A DNA stretch of 21,333 nt from an uncultured Eubacteriales bacterium (GCA_900550615.1 URSX01000020.1:1-21333), one strand, 5' to 3'. Shown: positions 1 through 10,200, numbered from the stretch's first letter. The notes: generated from the sequence alone by a model not told the origin. Program-made: numbers and translations.

Positions 1-3000
1 CTCGTACTTAGCGGCGCCGCTGACGGTGCTCCACTTGACAGTGGGCTTGCCGGTGGAGGCCACATAGCCGGAGCTGACCACGGGCTTGGCGCAGTGGCAG
101 GTAGCACTGACAACGGCGCTGAAGTTGGAGTCAGCGGCAGATCTTACCTTGCTGACGGCCTTGACCTTGTAGAAGTAGATGTATCCGGCGTTCGCGCTCT
201 CGTCGGTGTAGCTGGTACCGGTGACGGTGCCCATCAGCTTATAGGTGCCGTTTCTGGTAGCCGCACGGTACACCTCGTACTTAGCGGCGCCGCTGACGGT
301 GCTCCACTTGACAGTGGGCTTGCCGGTGCTGGCCACGAAGCCGGTAGAGATGGTGGGAGCGGCGGGCTTATAGTTGGGATCCTTAGCGCCGCAGCGGGTG
401 CAGACGCCATTCTTGTAGCTGTGGCCCAGTGCAGGAGTGCTGGTCTGAGCCTTCAGCACAGTGTTGCAGCGGGAGCAGTGTACGCCCTCGGTGAGGCCCT
501 TTTCGGTGCAGGTGGCTGCCTTGGCAGCGTCCTTCACCTCCACATGGCCCAGAGCGGGAGTCTCGGTCTGGGCCTTCAGCACGGCGTTGCAGCGGGAGCA
601 GTGTACGCCCTCGGTGAGGCCGGTTTCCGTGCAGGTGGCAGCCTTAGCAGCGTCCTTCACTTCCACATGACCCAGGACGGGAGTCTCGGTCTGTGCTTTC
701 AGCACGGTGTTGCAGCGGGAGCAGTGTACGCCCTCGGTGAGACCCGTTTCCGTGCAGGTGGCTGCCTTAGCAGCGTCCTTCACCTCCACATGGCCCAGAG
801 CGGGAGTCTCGGTCTGTGCCTTCAGCACGGTGTTGCAGCGGGAGCAGTGGCTACCCTCGGTGAGGCCGGTTTCCGTGCAGGTAGCGGCCTTGGCAGCATC
901 CTTCACTTCCACATGCCCCAGAGCCTTGATAATCCAGCTGTCCTTGGCAATCTCATTCTCGCCCTTGGCATCGCTGAAGAATTTGCCGCAGCCGGAGCAG
1001 GTGTAATACTCGCTGTTACCCGCCTCGGTGCAGGTGGCGGCCTTGGCCTCGGTCTTGGTCAGCTTGTGGCCGGTAGCCTCGATGACCCAGCTGTCCTTCT
1101 CGATTGCATTCTTGCCCTCGGCATCGCTGAAGTACTTGCCGCAGGCAGAGCAGGTGTAATACTCGCTATTACCAGCCTCGGTGCAGGTGGCAGCCTTGGC
1201 GGCAGTCTTGGTCATGTTGTGGCCGAGAGCCGCGATCGCATGGCCCTCGCTGATCTTAGCGCCGCAGAGTTTGCAATAGGTGTCGCCGGTGTAGCCATCG
1301 GTGGTGCAGGTGGCAGACTGAGCGTTCTTTACCTCAGTCACCGTATGCCGGCACACCTCACCGGGCTGCCAGGTCAGGACAGGATAGCCGTTGTTGATCT
1401 TGGCGGTGTCGGCCTTGAAGCTGGCGCCCAGAGTCAGGGCCAGAGCCTTCAGATCGGCAGCCGACTTAGCTTCCACAGAGGTGAGCGTAACACGGAGAGT
1501 GCCATTGCCCACAGCCTTCTCGGCGGTGCCCTCCAGGAAGTAGCAGTTGATGCCCTTCAGATAGGAGGATTTGCCGGTGATGCTGCCGGCTGCGGCATTG
1601 GCAACGCCGGAGCCATTGGGATCGAAGCTGACAGAACCCGTATTGTAGCAGTTCTTCACGCAGCTGTAGATCTTCTTGGAGGTTGCGCCGCTGGTGCTAC
1701 CGGCGATGCCGCCCACACCGTTGGTGTACTTGCCAATGGACTGGCTATACACGGAGCCGGTGTTGTAGCAGTTCTGGATCGTGCACTCCACGCTGTCGGG
1801 GTTCGTGTAGGCAGTTTCTATGGAGCCTGCAATACCGCCCACGTCGGAAGTGCCCTTGATATTGCCGGTGTTCACGCAGCCGTCGATCAGACCGCCTTCG
1901 TTATTGCCAGCGATGCCGCCCGCGTTGCCGCTGGTGGTGCCGGAGGCGGTGATGTTGCCGGTGTTCATGCAGTTACGGATCGTGACGTACAGGTCCGCAC
2001 TGCAGACGATGCCGGCTGCCTCCGCACCGGCGGAGATGGTGCCGTTATTGACGCAGTCTTCAATGAGAGTGCTCGTCTTCGTATCCTTGCCGGATGCGCC
2101 GGCGGAGCCGACGATGCCGCCCATATAACCTGTCATATAGCTGTTTTCATCGTTTATGACGTTGATATTCACGTTGGAGGTAACGCCGCTGATGGTGCAG
2201 CCCTTGGCATTGGCGATCAGGCCAAAGTAGATGCCGCGAGTTGTTGCCGTGCACGCAGCAAAGTCGGCCGTGAGTGTGCCCTCCAGAGTGAAGTTCTTGA
2301 TGGTTGCCTTATCGGCGAAGCCAATAAAGCCCCAGGTTCCGCTTCCGGAGCTGCCCTTGACGCTCTTGGTCAGGGAGAAGCCGCGGATGGTATGGCCCGC
2401 GCCGTCAAAGGTACCACTGTAGCCGGTACCGTAAACGCTGGTGGCACCGATCATGCAGGAGGTCCAATCGTGGCCGCCCAGATCGATGTTGTTGGTCAGC
2501 ACGCCGGAAATGCCGTTCTTGCCGGTCTTGCGGGTCTGTGCGCCGAACCAGGCCAACTCCTCGGCGTTGCTGATCTGGTAAACGCCGTTCACCTTCTTAG
2601 GCTCGATCTTGGTGGTGCCGTCCCAGGCTTCAACGCCGTCAAAGGGCATCCACGGGAAGACAGGGTGCTTTGCGCCCTTGATGAAGATCGGATCCGACAG
2701 ATCCTTGTTGATATCGGTGACGAAGTCGGCAGAAGCCAGCTTCTCAGCCGTCACAGCGGCAGAGGTCTGGGTCTCGGCGTTCTTCACAGCGCCGATGCCG
2801 CCCTTATCGCAGGTTCCCTCCAGATAGTAGAGGTTCCGGATGGTGGCATCCGCATGGGTGACGGTTCCGATCAGGGAGCCGTAGGTGAAGGAGGGATTGC
2901 AGGTGACCGTGCCGGTGTTGAAGCAATTGCTGACCTCAGCATTGCCCACATAGCCGGCAATACCTGCCGCGTAGTTACCGCCCGCCTGCACGGCGCCGGT

Positions 3001-6000
3001 GTTGTAGCAGCCGATGACCTTGCAGCCGGTGTTCACGTTGGCGACGATGCCGGATGCGCAGGTGCTGGGGTTCTTGATATTACCGGTGTTGACGCAGCCG
3101 ATGATGGAGCTGGAGCTGGTAATATTGCCCGCAATGCCGCCTGCATAGCGCCAGCCGGTCACGTTGCCGCTGTTGGAGCAGTTGGTGATGGTGGTGCTCT
3201 GGGCATAACCCACCAGGCCGCCCAGGTTGTCCCAGTTGCCGTCGGTGCGGTTGACCGTCACGTTGATGGCGGAATGGAGGTTCGTCAGCTGTGCGTAATC
3301 CGCCCGGCCAACCATGCCGCCGGAGTACGCCGCAATGACGTTCTTGCTGGAGGACATGGTGACATCGCCCACGGCCGTCAGGTTCTTGATCACGGCCGGT
3401 TCCGCAGTGGAATCGCCGCTCACAAAGCCGAACAGGCCCAGATAGGGAGGGATCGGAGTCGTGCCGGCATAGTTGATCTTCAGGTTGGTGATGGTGTGGC
3501 CCTGGCCGTCAAAGGTGCCGGCGAACTTCTTGTTAGAGCTGTTCTGACCAATGGGGGTCCAGTTGTAGCCCGCCAGGTCGATATCCGCGGTCATGACCGC
3601 AGAGAGCTTGCCGCCGTTGGTACCTCTGTTGACCGCCTGAGCAAACCAGGCCAGCTCAGCGCCGCTGCTGATCTGATAAACGCCGTCCACCTGGGCGGGT
3701 TCGGCCTTGGTGGTTCCGTCCCAGGCGCCTTCCGATGCCTTGACGATGGTGACATTCTTCGTCAGAACGCCGTCCACCACATCTGCCGCGTCCGCAGAGC
3801 CCAGCTTGAAGGAGCCGTTCTTGCAGACATAGCCGGCGGAAACAATGCTGTAGCTGTATTCACCATAGCCCAGCTTATAGGTGCCGTCGGCCTCGGCGGC
3901 GATCACCGTGCCGCTCTTGTCCTTCAGGACAACGGGCACACCCGCCACGGGGCCGTTTTCATCGGAGATGTTCATCTTCACCGTATAGGTGACCTTCTTA
4001 GCCACTTCCACGGTGAGATCCGCCATGCGGTTCATGGCGAAGGAAGCGTTCACGGCGGAGAAGTTGGTGCCGACGCCGGTATCCGTCATCTGATAGAGCG
4101 TATCGAACGGGCTGGATGCCGAATACATGGAGCCGTAGGTATAACCGTTGGTGAAGGTGTAGGTGGTCTTGGTCTCGCCCTCGGGGAAGGTGATGTCCTC
4201 GGGGAGGGTCACCTGGACGGACACGCGGTCCATCTTCTGGTACTGACCCAGAGAGCCGCTGAACTCCTTCTCACCGGCGGTGTAGCGCTGGTAGAGAGTC
4301 AGGGGGTTGAAGATGCCGGAGACCTTGTCGAAGCCGCGATACAGGCCGCTGAAGGTGACATTCAGCTTATCGCCGGGCATAAAGGCCTCGCCGGGGCTAG
4401 AGGCGTTGGTCACGGTGACGGACATCTCCGCCACGCGCACCAGACGGTAGGAGGTGCCGGTGGAATCGGTCATCCTGATGATCACTGTGCCGCCCTTGGT
4501 GCCGGCATTGCGGAACTTCAGCAGATCCGCGTGGTAATAGCCGCTCTTATCCGCGCTGACGCTGGTCCAGTCGGACAGCGTGCTCTGGAGGGAGGCATTG
4601 GTGGTGACCACAGCGTAGCTGACATCGGCCTTGCCGGTAACGGTGAAGTCCAGCGTAGGCGCGGTATCGGTGTTCATATAGAACCAGGTGTCGTAGTTAT
4701 AGTCCCACTCGCTGCCGCGGTTGGTCTCCTTGCTGCCGCTGAAGGCGATGTTGGCGTCCGCAGAACCGGCCGCCTCATTGGTGATGACGAAGACGCCCGT
4801 GCGCTCCGGCGCGGTGGCCGGGAACAGACCGCCGTGGCTCCGGTAGGTGCCGTTGGAGGCGTACATGTCGATGGCGTTGTAGTTCACCGCCACGATGTCC
4901 GTGCCGGTGGGCTTGACATCGATCCAGTTGCCGGTGGCGTTGCCGCCGTTGACCTGGTTGACGTCGTCCTTATTGCCCTGGAGCACCTGGACATTGAACT
5001 CCGGCTCCACCATGATGTTGCCGGCATCGGAGTCGATGATCTCCCACATGCGGAAAGCGCGGACGCGATATTTATCGCTGGTGCTCATGAAGCCGCTGTG
5101 GGTCAGGAAGACCTGGATATCCGCCTCGTCCCGGGTAGACACGGTGCTCCCCAGGCCGGAGGTGTCGTGGATCTTCTTGTCCGCTGCGGAGTTCTCGTCG
5201 AAGGTGAAGGTCTTCTCCACATTCCCCTCGGAGCTTGCCAGCCAGCCGGCCTTGGTGACATACTGGCCGGTGGTATCCGTCATGCGCCAGGTATAGTTAC
5301 CGTTCTTCTGAGAGATACGATAGGTCAGGGTCTTGGTCTGGTCAGCATTGACCACAGCCTCCGTCAGAGGCGCAACGCTCTTGGTGTTGAAGTTGTTGTA
5401 CTGGAAGTACAGCTGGAAGTCCGCCGTCTGAGGCACTGTGGCCTTCAGCTCAATGGCGTTGGCAATGCTGATGTTCTTGGTCGTAACGTAATACGTTGCG
5501 CTGGTCGTCTGGTTGATGCTCTGGTTGAACATGTAATGTTCCGTATCCTTGGGGTAGGCATAGATGTTATACAGGGAGCCATTGCCCGCCTCGAAGGACA
5601 GGAAGGGATACGCGGTGTAATCGGAGCTGTAGCGCGTGTAGGTATAGGGCGTACCTGCATGGATCATGCTGCCTGTGATGGGCATGATCATCTCTGCGTA
5701 GTAGTCGTCCGTATTGAAGTATTTGCCGTCGGATCTCTTGGTGGTGGCATAAACGCTGACGACACCCAGATGGATATCGTTGCCGCCGCCGCCATAGATG
5801 TCCTTCTCCATGGGCAGAGGCATGCTCTGGCCGCCCAGGTAGACGGTGTATGCTTTCTTCTCTGCATCCCAGCCATAGCCGCGGGTGGAGTAACGGCCGG
5901 TGCTCAGAGTGGCATAGAACATGTTGTATTTGTTTACAACGGTGTTGCTGGCCGTGGCAGAGGTGTCCGCACTGTCGAAGGCGCTGTTGGTGAAGGCGAT

Positions 6001-6738
6001 CTTCTCGTAGTCGTGCAGCTCATAGTCCTTGCCATCGATGGTGACATAGTCCGTCTCGCCGTCCTTGATGGTGTAGGCGTGGGGATCGTACACATACTCG
6101 GTCTTCCCCTCGGCGTTGGTGAACCAGCCCACATAGTCGAACTGGTTTTCATCAATACCGGCGGTCTTGTACAGTTCCAGAACCGGGTACTTGTTGGTGG
6201 TCCCGTAGTTCTGGTCCTGGCCGACATAGAAGTTGACATTCTCGGTCACCACATCCCGGAAGTTCAGCGTCAGCGTCCAGTATGCCGTGGAGTAACCGGC
6301 AGCGTTCTTGGCGCAGAACCGATAGATATAGGTGCCCGCTTTGCTCTGAGACAAGTTCTTGTCGACGCCGCCGAACTCCATCATTTTGAAGCCGGTCAGC
6401 TCGCCCCAGTTCTTGCCGCCGTCGGTAGAGAGCTGATAGAAATAGTTCTGGTAGGTCAGAGACTTACCACTGGGATCCTTAAAGATCTTGCCGTCCATCA
6501 GGTCATCCAGCTGATAGCTCTTACCCGTCTGGACTGTCGCGGTCTGATCCTTTACGCCGTCCACCAGGACCGGGACTTGTGCCTCGGTGTCCGCCTGGGT
6601 CTGCGCAAGCTGATCAGACAGGCCGTTTTCGCTGACAGCAGCCATGGCGCTGACCGGGAACATTCCCAGCAGCATGACAAGAGCCAGCAGAACGGCAAGC
6701 AGTTTTTTCCCTCCGCCGGAGGGCTTCGTCTGCATCAT
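1..6738 (-). CDS. Giant secreted surface protein: GLUG repeats, Cys-x-x-Cys tandem repeats, fibronectin-III (C-terminus beyond window)
   Basis: The frame is open for 2246 codons and leaves the window at its C-terminal side. Two adjacent ATGs (6738, 6735) follow AAAGGAG; I chose 6738 for its 8-base spacing. Residues 1 to about 30 form a signal peptide (two Lys, a Leu-rich core, AMA-A). Residues 30-1000 look like Ig/beta-sandwich modules, including a carboxypeptidase-regulatory-like piece near 915-960. Two similar blocks, about 1003-1360 and 1370-1735, each open with AWDGTTK and carry GLUG motifs (GGIAG followed by C-NTG). Residues about 1796-2115 are seven Cys-rich units (ATCT..G, then CxxC, ending LGH), the last four nearly identical. 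Fibronectin-III-like repeats start near 2117. I see no catalytic domain. An adhesin or matrix-type surface protein is likely. Its own promoter and cobalamin riboswitch lie upstream, so it should be made when cobalamin is scarce. Ligand and anchoring are unknown. Confidence 0.9.
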   Translation of the reverse strand, partial: MMQTKPSGGGKKLLAVLLALVMLLGMFPVSAMAAVSENGLSDQLAQTQADTEAQVPVLVDGVKDQTATVQTGKSYQLDDLMDGKIFKDPSGKSLTYQNYFYQLSTDGGKNWGELTGFKMMEFGGVDKNLSQSKAGTYIYRFCAKNAAGYSTAYWTLTLNFRDVVTENVNFYVGQDQNYGTTNKYPVLELYKTAGIDENQFDYVGWFTNAEGKTEYVYDPHAYTIKDGETDYVTIDGKDYELHDYEKIAFTNSAFDSADTSATASNTVVNKYNMFYATLSTGRYSTRGYGWDAEKKAYTVYLGGQSMPLPMEKDIYGGGGNDIHLGVVSVYATTKRSDGKYFNTDDYYAEMIMPITGSMIHAGTPYTYTRYSSDYTAYPFLSFEAGNGSLYNIYAYPKDTEHYMFNQSINQTTSATYYVTTKNISIANAIELKATVPQTADFQLYFQYNNFNTKSVAPLTEAVVNADQTKTLTYRISQKNGNYTWRMTDTTGQYVTKAGWLASSEGNVEKTFTFDENSAADKKIHDTSGLGSTVSTRDEADIQVFLTHSGFMSTSDKYRVRAFRMWEIIDSDAGNIMVEPEFNVQVLQGNKDDVNQVNGGNATGNWIDVKPTGTDIVAVNYNAIDMYASNGTYRSHGGLFPATAPERTGVFVITNEAAGSADANIAFSGSKETNRGSEWDYNYDTWFYMNTDTAPTLDFTVTGKADVSYAVVTTNASLQSTLSDWTSVSADKSGYYHADLLKFRNAGTKGGTVIIRMTDSTGTSYRLVRVAEMSVTVTNASSPGEAFMPGDKLNVTFSGLYRGFDKVSGIFNPLTLYQRYTAGEKEFSGSLGQYQKMDRVSVQVTLPEDITFPEGETKTTYTFTNGYTYGSMYSASSPFDTLYQMTDTGVGTNFSAVNASFAMNRMADLTVEVAKKVTYTVKMNISDENGPVAGVPVVLKDKSGTVIAAEADGTYKLGYGEYSYSIVSAGYVCKNGSFKLGSADAADVVDGVLTKNVTIVKASEGAWDGTTKAEPAQVDGVYQISSGAELAWFAQAVNRGTNGGKLSAVMTADIDLAGYNWTPIGQNSSNKKFAGTFDGQGHTITNLKINYAGTTPIPPYLGLFGFVSGDSTAEPAVIKNLTAVGDVTMSSSKNVIAAYSGGMVGRADYAQLTNLHSAINVTVNRTDGNWDNLGGLVGYAQSTTITNCSNSGNVTGWRYAGGIAGNITSSSSIIGCVNTGNIKNPSTCASGIVANVNTGCKVIGCYNTGAVQAGGNYAAGIAGYVGNAEVSNCFNTGTVTCNPSFTYGSLIGTVTHADATIRNLYYLEGTCDKGGIGAVKNAETQTSAAVTAEKLASADFVTDINKDLSDPIFIKGAKHPVFPWMPFDGVEAWDGTTKIEPKKVNGVYQISNAEELAWFGAQTRKTGKNGISGVLTNNIDLGGHDWTSCMIGATSVYGTGYSGTFDGAGHTIRGFSLTKSVKGSSGSGTWGFIGFADKATIKNFTLEGTLTADFAACTATTRGIYFGLIANAKGCTISGVTSNVNINVINDENSYMTGYMGGIVGSAGASGKDTKTSTLIEDCVNNGTISAGAEAAGIVCSADLYVTIRNCMNTGNITASGTTSGNAGGIAGNNEGGLIDGCVNTGNIKGTSDVGGIAGSIETAYTNPDSVECTIQNCYNTGSVYSQSIGKYTNGVGGIAGSTSGATSKKIYSCVKNCYNTGSVSFDPNGSGVANAAAGSITGKSSYLKGINCYFLEGTAEKAVGNGTLRVTLTSVEAKSAADLKALALTLGASFKADTAKINNGYPVLTWQPGEVCRHTVTEVKNAQSATCTTDGYTGDTYCKLCGAKISEGHAIAALGHNMTKTAAKAATCTEAGNSEYYTCSACGKYFSDAEGKNAIEKDSWVIEATGHKLTKTEAKAATCTEAGNSEYYTCSGCGKFFSDAKGENEIAKDSWIIKALGHVEVKDAAKAATCTETGLTEGSHCSRCNTVLKAQTETPALGHVEVKDAAKAATCTETGLTEGVHCSRCNTVLKAQTETPVLGHVEVKDAAKAATCTETGLTEGVHCSRCNAVLKAQTETPALGHVEVKDAAKAATCTEKGLTEGVHCSRCNTVLKAQTSTPALGHSYKNGVCTRCGAKDPNYKPAAPTISTGFVASTGKPTVKWSTVSGAAKYEVYRAATRNGTYKLMGTVTGTSYTDESANAGYIYFYKVKAVSKVRSAADSNFSAVVSATCHCAKPVVSSGYVASTGKPTVKWSTVSGAAKYE
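430..921 (-). repeat. Four-copy 123-bp in-frame tandem repeat
   Basis: A 123-bp unit recurs four times; the marker GCAGCGGGAGCAGTG ends at 480, 603, 726 and 849. Each unit encodes 41 residues of the giant surface protein with the pattern ATCTE.GLTEG..CSRCN..LKAQT.TP.LGHVEVKDAAKA (dots vary). Copies differ by only a few bases, which suggests recent expansion or ongoing homogenisation. The three upstream units of the same family are more diverged and longer. Each unit has a Cys near its start and a CxxC, so it could be a small metal-binding or disulfide module. Copy number probably varies between strains. Confidence 0.9.
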
Positions 6739-6859
6739 TCTTTTTTCTCCTTTTCTTTCGTTTTGTGCCGCCGCAGCCATGGCTGGCTCAGGCGGGCCGT
6801 TGAATCTGGTTTCGCGGACTTCCCGGTCATCCCTCCTTTTTTCTCTCCTGTCCCGGGCG

Positions 6860-6889
6860 AAAAAAATGCACAGTCTCACCGACTGCGCA
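6860..6889 (-). terminator. Riboswitch expression-platform terminator upstream of the giant GLUG protein
   Basis: On the minus strand a 9-bp stem (6889-6881 with 6875-6867, one G-U pair, loop GGTGA) is followed by seven T residues (6866-6860). A weaker candidate sits just before it: a 4-bp stem closing a UUCG loop (6912-6901) followed by ATTTTT (6900-6895), so there may be two terminators in series. They lie between a cobalamin aptamer and the start codon at 6738, the standard arrangement for transcriptional riboswitch control. Confidence 0.82.
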
Positions 6890-6944
6890 CATGCAAAAAT
6901 CCTCCGAAGAGGTCACACAGGCAGTCCCGGTATAGGCAGGTGCC

Positions 6945-7082
6945 CTGACAGACCGCCGATGTATCTGACTTATCCCGCCGCCTGTCCATCGGACAGGCCC
7001 GGGCATCACAGTGACCCACTCGCGGGGCATCTCACCCCATTCCATCTGCTCCCGGGCAGCCGGGAGCTTAGCTGTCTGCCGG
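6945..7082 (-). promoter_or_regulatory. Cobalamin riboswitch aptamer (compact type)
   Basis: On the minus strand the conserved cobalamin-riboswitch parts occur in order. A perfect 8-bp P3 hairpin (7067-7060 with 7055-7048) is followed by GGAAT, then the P4 hairpin GGGG-TGAGATG-CCCC (7038-7024). Next come the B12-box-like GTCACTGTGA (7015-7006), a perfect 8-bp P6 hairpin GCCTGTCC-GAT-GGACAGGC (6998-6980), and AAGTCAGATAC (6971-6961). GACAG (7076-7072) can pair with CTGTC (6951-6947) to close the aptamer. The short P6 arm lacks peripheral extensions, as in the compact cobalamin class. A promoter lies upstream and a terminator downstream. Expected effect: cobalamin binding stops transcription of the giant surface protein gene. 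Confidence 0.9.
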
Positions 7083-7118
7083 TATTTGATTGTGTTGATA
7101 GCTTTTCGCTTACAATGT

Positions 7119-7147
7119 ATTATATCGTCTCCTGTCGAATTTGGCAA
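7119..7147 (-). promoter_or_regulatory. Sigma-A promoter for the riboswitch leader and giant GLUG gene
   Basis: The minus strand has TTGCCA (7147-7142), a 17-bp spacer, and a perfect TATAAT (7124-7119). Transcription would start near 7112, giving a leader of about 375 nt that contains the cobalamin aptamer and terminator before the ATG at 6738. It lies about 40 bp past the terminator of the preceding operon, so the giant gene is an independent transcription unit. Confidence 0.8.
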
Positions 7148-7187
7148 TAGCTTTCTGAAGATAATTTTCCCCCTGTGCGTGGTCATG

Positions 7188-7219
7188 AAAAATGCAGGCC
7201 CGGCGTGGGCCGGGCCTGC
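7188..7219 (-). terminator. Intrinsic terminator of the six-gene operon
   Basis: An 11-bp perfect GC-rich stem (7219-7209 with 7204-7194, 4-base loop) is followed on the minus strand by A and five T residues (7192-7188). It begins 14 bases past the stop codon of the beta-propeller/fibronectin-III gene. The same stem, with one loop difference, follows the paralogous gene at 21007, so the gene end and its terminator appear to have been copied together. Confidence 0.9.
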
Positions 7220-7233
7220 GAGGGATGCGGTGT

Positions 7234-10200
7234 TTACTTGGCCCGGATGCTCTTCACGGCACTGAATGCGGAGTTGGCGGAGGTCTTCACCTTGCTGACG
7301 GCTTTCACCTTATAGTAGTAGGTTTTGCCGGATACTGCCGTCTTGTCGGTATAGGTTTTTGCCGTGGTGGTGGCTATTTTTGTATAGGTCCCACCGCTGG
7401 ACGTAGCCCGGTACACCTGATACTTGGACGCGCCGGTGACAGCGCTCCAGGTCAGCTTAGGATCGCCGCTGCTGGTGGTAATCTTCACCACGGGCTTGGC
7501 GCAGTGACAAACCGCTGAAACAATGGTGCTGTAAGCGGAGTTGGCAGAGGTCTTCACCTTGCTCACTGCTTTCACCTTGTAGTAGTAGGTGTAGCCGGCG
7601 GACGCGGTACTGTCCGTGTAATTGGTCTTCGTGGTCGTCCCCAGCAGCTTATAGGTGCCGGTCTTGGTACCGGCCCGGTACACCTGATACTTCACCGCGC
7701 CATTCACGGCCTTCCACTTGATATAGGGTTTGCCCGTGGAGGTCAGATAATCCGGGGTCACCGTGGGCTTCGCGCAGTGGCTGATGGCCGCGACGGCGGC
7801 GCTGTAGTCGCTCTGCACGCCCCCTGCGTTCACGACCTTCACCTTATAGAAGTAGGTGTAGCCGGTGGAGGCGGTGGTGTCGGTGTAGTTCAGCTTTGTC
7901 GTCGTGCCCAGCAGCTTGTAGGTGCCGGTCTTGGTACCGGCCCGGTACACCTGATACTTCACCGCGCCGTTCACGGCCTTCCACTTGATATAGGGCTTGC
8001 CGGTGGTGGCCAGGAAGTCCGGGGTCACCGTGGGAGCGCCGGGCTTGTAGCCCGGATCCTTGGCATCGCAGCGGGTGCAGATGCCGTTCTTATAATCGTG
8101 GCCCAGGGCCTTCACCGTTACGCTGTCCTTGGTGATCTCATTCTTGCCGCCGGCATCGCTGAAGAGCTTGCCGCAGGTGCTGCAGGCATAGTATTCCTTG
8201 CTGCCCTGGGCCGTGCAGGTGGCAGCCTTGGCGGCATGCCGCGTGATGGTGTGGCCGCCGCCGGGGATGGTCTCGGTTTTGGTATCGGTGTATTTCACGC
8301 CGTCGAAAACCACCGTAGCCGTATAGGTACGCAGACCGTCCTTGCAGCCGGAGGCCGGCGTTGTGACGGCGCTGGTCACCTTTGCCGCCACGGTCTCCCG
8401 GTGCCCGGATTCGTCCAGACAAGTGAAGACGGCGGTGGCGGCGGAGGTGCCTGTCCAGGTCCACTGGGGCTTGCCGAAGTTGTGCCCCACCTCAATATCC
8501 ACCGTGGCAGTGGGCAGGTCACACGCCACGCCGGTCTGGCCCTCATAGTCCCGGTAAAGGGTCCATTTGCCCGTCTGCTCCTTCTTCTGGGCCTTTGCCA
8601 GGGCCTCCTTGACCAGGGTGCTCAGATCCATGGACACGGTGATCTCCGTGTCGTCAAAGGTCAGCGGCGCAGAGGTATACTTCACATACTGCGTGACATC
8701 CTTCTGCGTTCCGTTGGCGTACACAGCCGTCACCTGCATGCCGGCGGCGTCAAAGGTCTCGCCCTTTTTGTAGGTGGTGCGCTGGGGCTGGCGGGTGATC
8801 TTCAGCTCTGTCATCCGGCTGCTCAGACGCATCATCTGGGCGGAGTCGTTTTTGAAGTAGATGTTGCCCTCGCCGTCGACAATGGGGCTGCAGATGGCGT
8901 ACTGAGCCTGAGAGCCGCTGGGGGTAAAGAGCACATAGGCCGTTTCGATGGTCGTCTCCTTGCCGTCGTGGCGATAGGTCTCCATGGTGGTGTAGGTGTG
9001 ATCCACCTCGGTCATGCCGGGCTTGTCCCGGAGCACGCGGAGCTTACCGGGGGTATAGTTATCAAAGAAATAGATGTAGGCATATCCGTCCGTGCTCTCA
9101 TAGGCCGTGGTCAGCAGGCCGCTGGTCTGGGGATAGCCCTGAGTGGGCACGGAGTAGGCGATGGAGAAGGATGCCAGATCCACCACGGTGATGTTATGGC
9201 CGGAATACTCCCCAAACTGGGAGGTGCCCGACACGCCGATGTAGGCGCGGCCATTATGGATCACGGGGGTGGAGGTGCTCATGGGCGGGGTGGCGTCATT
9301 CCCGGCGCCGTTATCCAGGTGCAGGCGGCGCAGGGTGTTCTTGGCGATGGTACCGTTGGCGTTCATCTTGACCTGATAGAGGTCGCCGCCCTTGCTGGTG
9401 AAATAGTAGGCGTTGGTCTTTTCATCATAGCAAACGCTGCTGCGCAGGTCGCCCACGCCCGTGGCCGTCAGGCTGTCCAGCAGTTTGCCGGTCTTTGGAT
9501 CCAGGGACAGCAGGGAGCCGTGGCCCGTTGTGTAGCCGCCATCACCGTCGTCCGTAGTCACAAGAATGAATTTCTCGCCTGCGTAGGCCCCGGCCCAGTA
9601 AAAGCCGTTGTGGGTATAGGTCCATGTGGGGAGCTTGGCCTCATCGGTCCTGGCGGGATCCTCATCGGTGACGGAGAGGCAGACGAAGTTGGCCTGCTTC
9701 GTCTCCGAATTCCAGAAGCCCGTGTAGATGTAGCCATCCCTGTAGGCGATAGGGCAGTTGGGCTGGCCGCCCCGGGCGTCCTCATAGAGCCACAGGGACT
9801 TCAGCGTTACCGCGTCGAAGGCCTGCACCCGGCCGTTGCTGAGGCCCACAAAGATCATGCCCTGGGCATAGGTGGGGGAATTGATGGCAAAGGAGGAGTT
9901 GCCCGCCATCTCCCCGGAGCCCAGCTCCAGGCCGGTCTCCTTGTCGATCTTGATGATGCGCTTGCCGGCGTAGGTGTACAGGCAGCCGCCCACCAGGATG
10001 GGGCAGCCTGTGGCCCCCTCGCTGTAGCCGTCGCCCAGCTTGTTGGCCCAGACCAGCACGGCATCCTCCGCCGCAATGGGGGTGGGCTGGGACACCACGC
10101 CGTTGTTGTTGTCATCGGCCCGGAACTGCGTCCAGTCGTCGGGCGCTGCGATGTCCTTCAGCGCCGCGCCGGAGGCCTTCTCCAGGGTGACGCGGATGGT

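Noticed and set aside
6735..6830. Possible 31-codon leader peptide whose stop overlaps the giant gene start
   Set aside because: The AGGAGG site is almost in contact with its ATG, the peptide is a basic low-complexity string, and it has no recognisable family. It would be worth revisiting only if ribosome profiling shows it.
94..6948. Plus-strand open frame of 2284 codons opposite the giant GLUG gene
   Set aside because: It is codon-aligned with the minus-strand gene, so it stays open only because that gene almost never uses TTA, CTA or TCA. Its protein is a low-complexity Ala/Gly/His/Asp string with no domain and no good start site.
7155..7182. CACGCACAGGG on the minus strand, which resembles the start of a c-di-GMP-I riboswitch
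   Set aside because: The following segments needed for that class are missing, and it lies upstream of the promoter TTGCCA/TATAAT, so it would not be in the leader transcript.
6827..7186. Minus-strand open frame of 119 codons in the leader region
   Set aside because: It overlaps the promoter, cobalamin aptamer and terminator, whose RNA structure explains the sequence; no ribosome site or protein family is evident.
7234..7300. Sortase (LPxTG-type) anchor at the end of the beta-propeller protein
   Set aside because: The C-terminus is a fibronectin-III repeat ending SIRAK, with no LPxTG, hydrophobic segment or basic tail after it.
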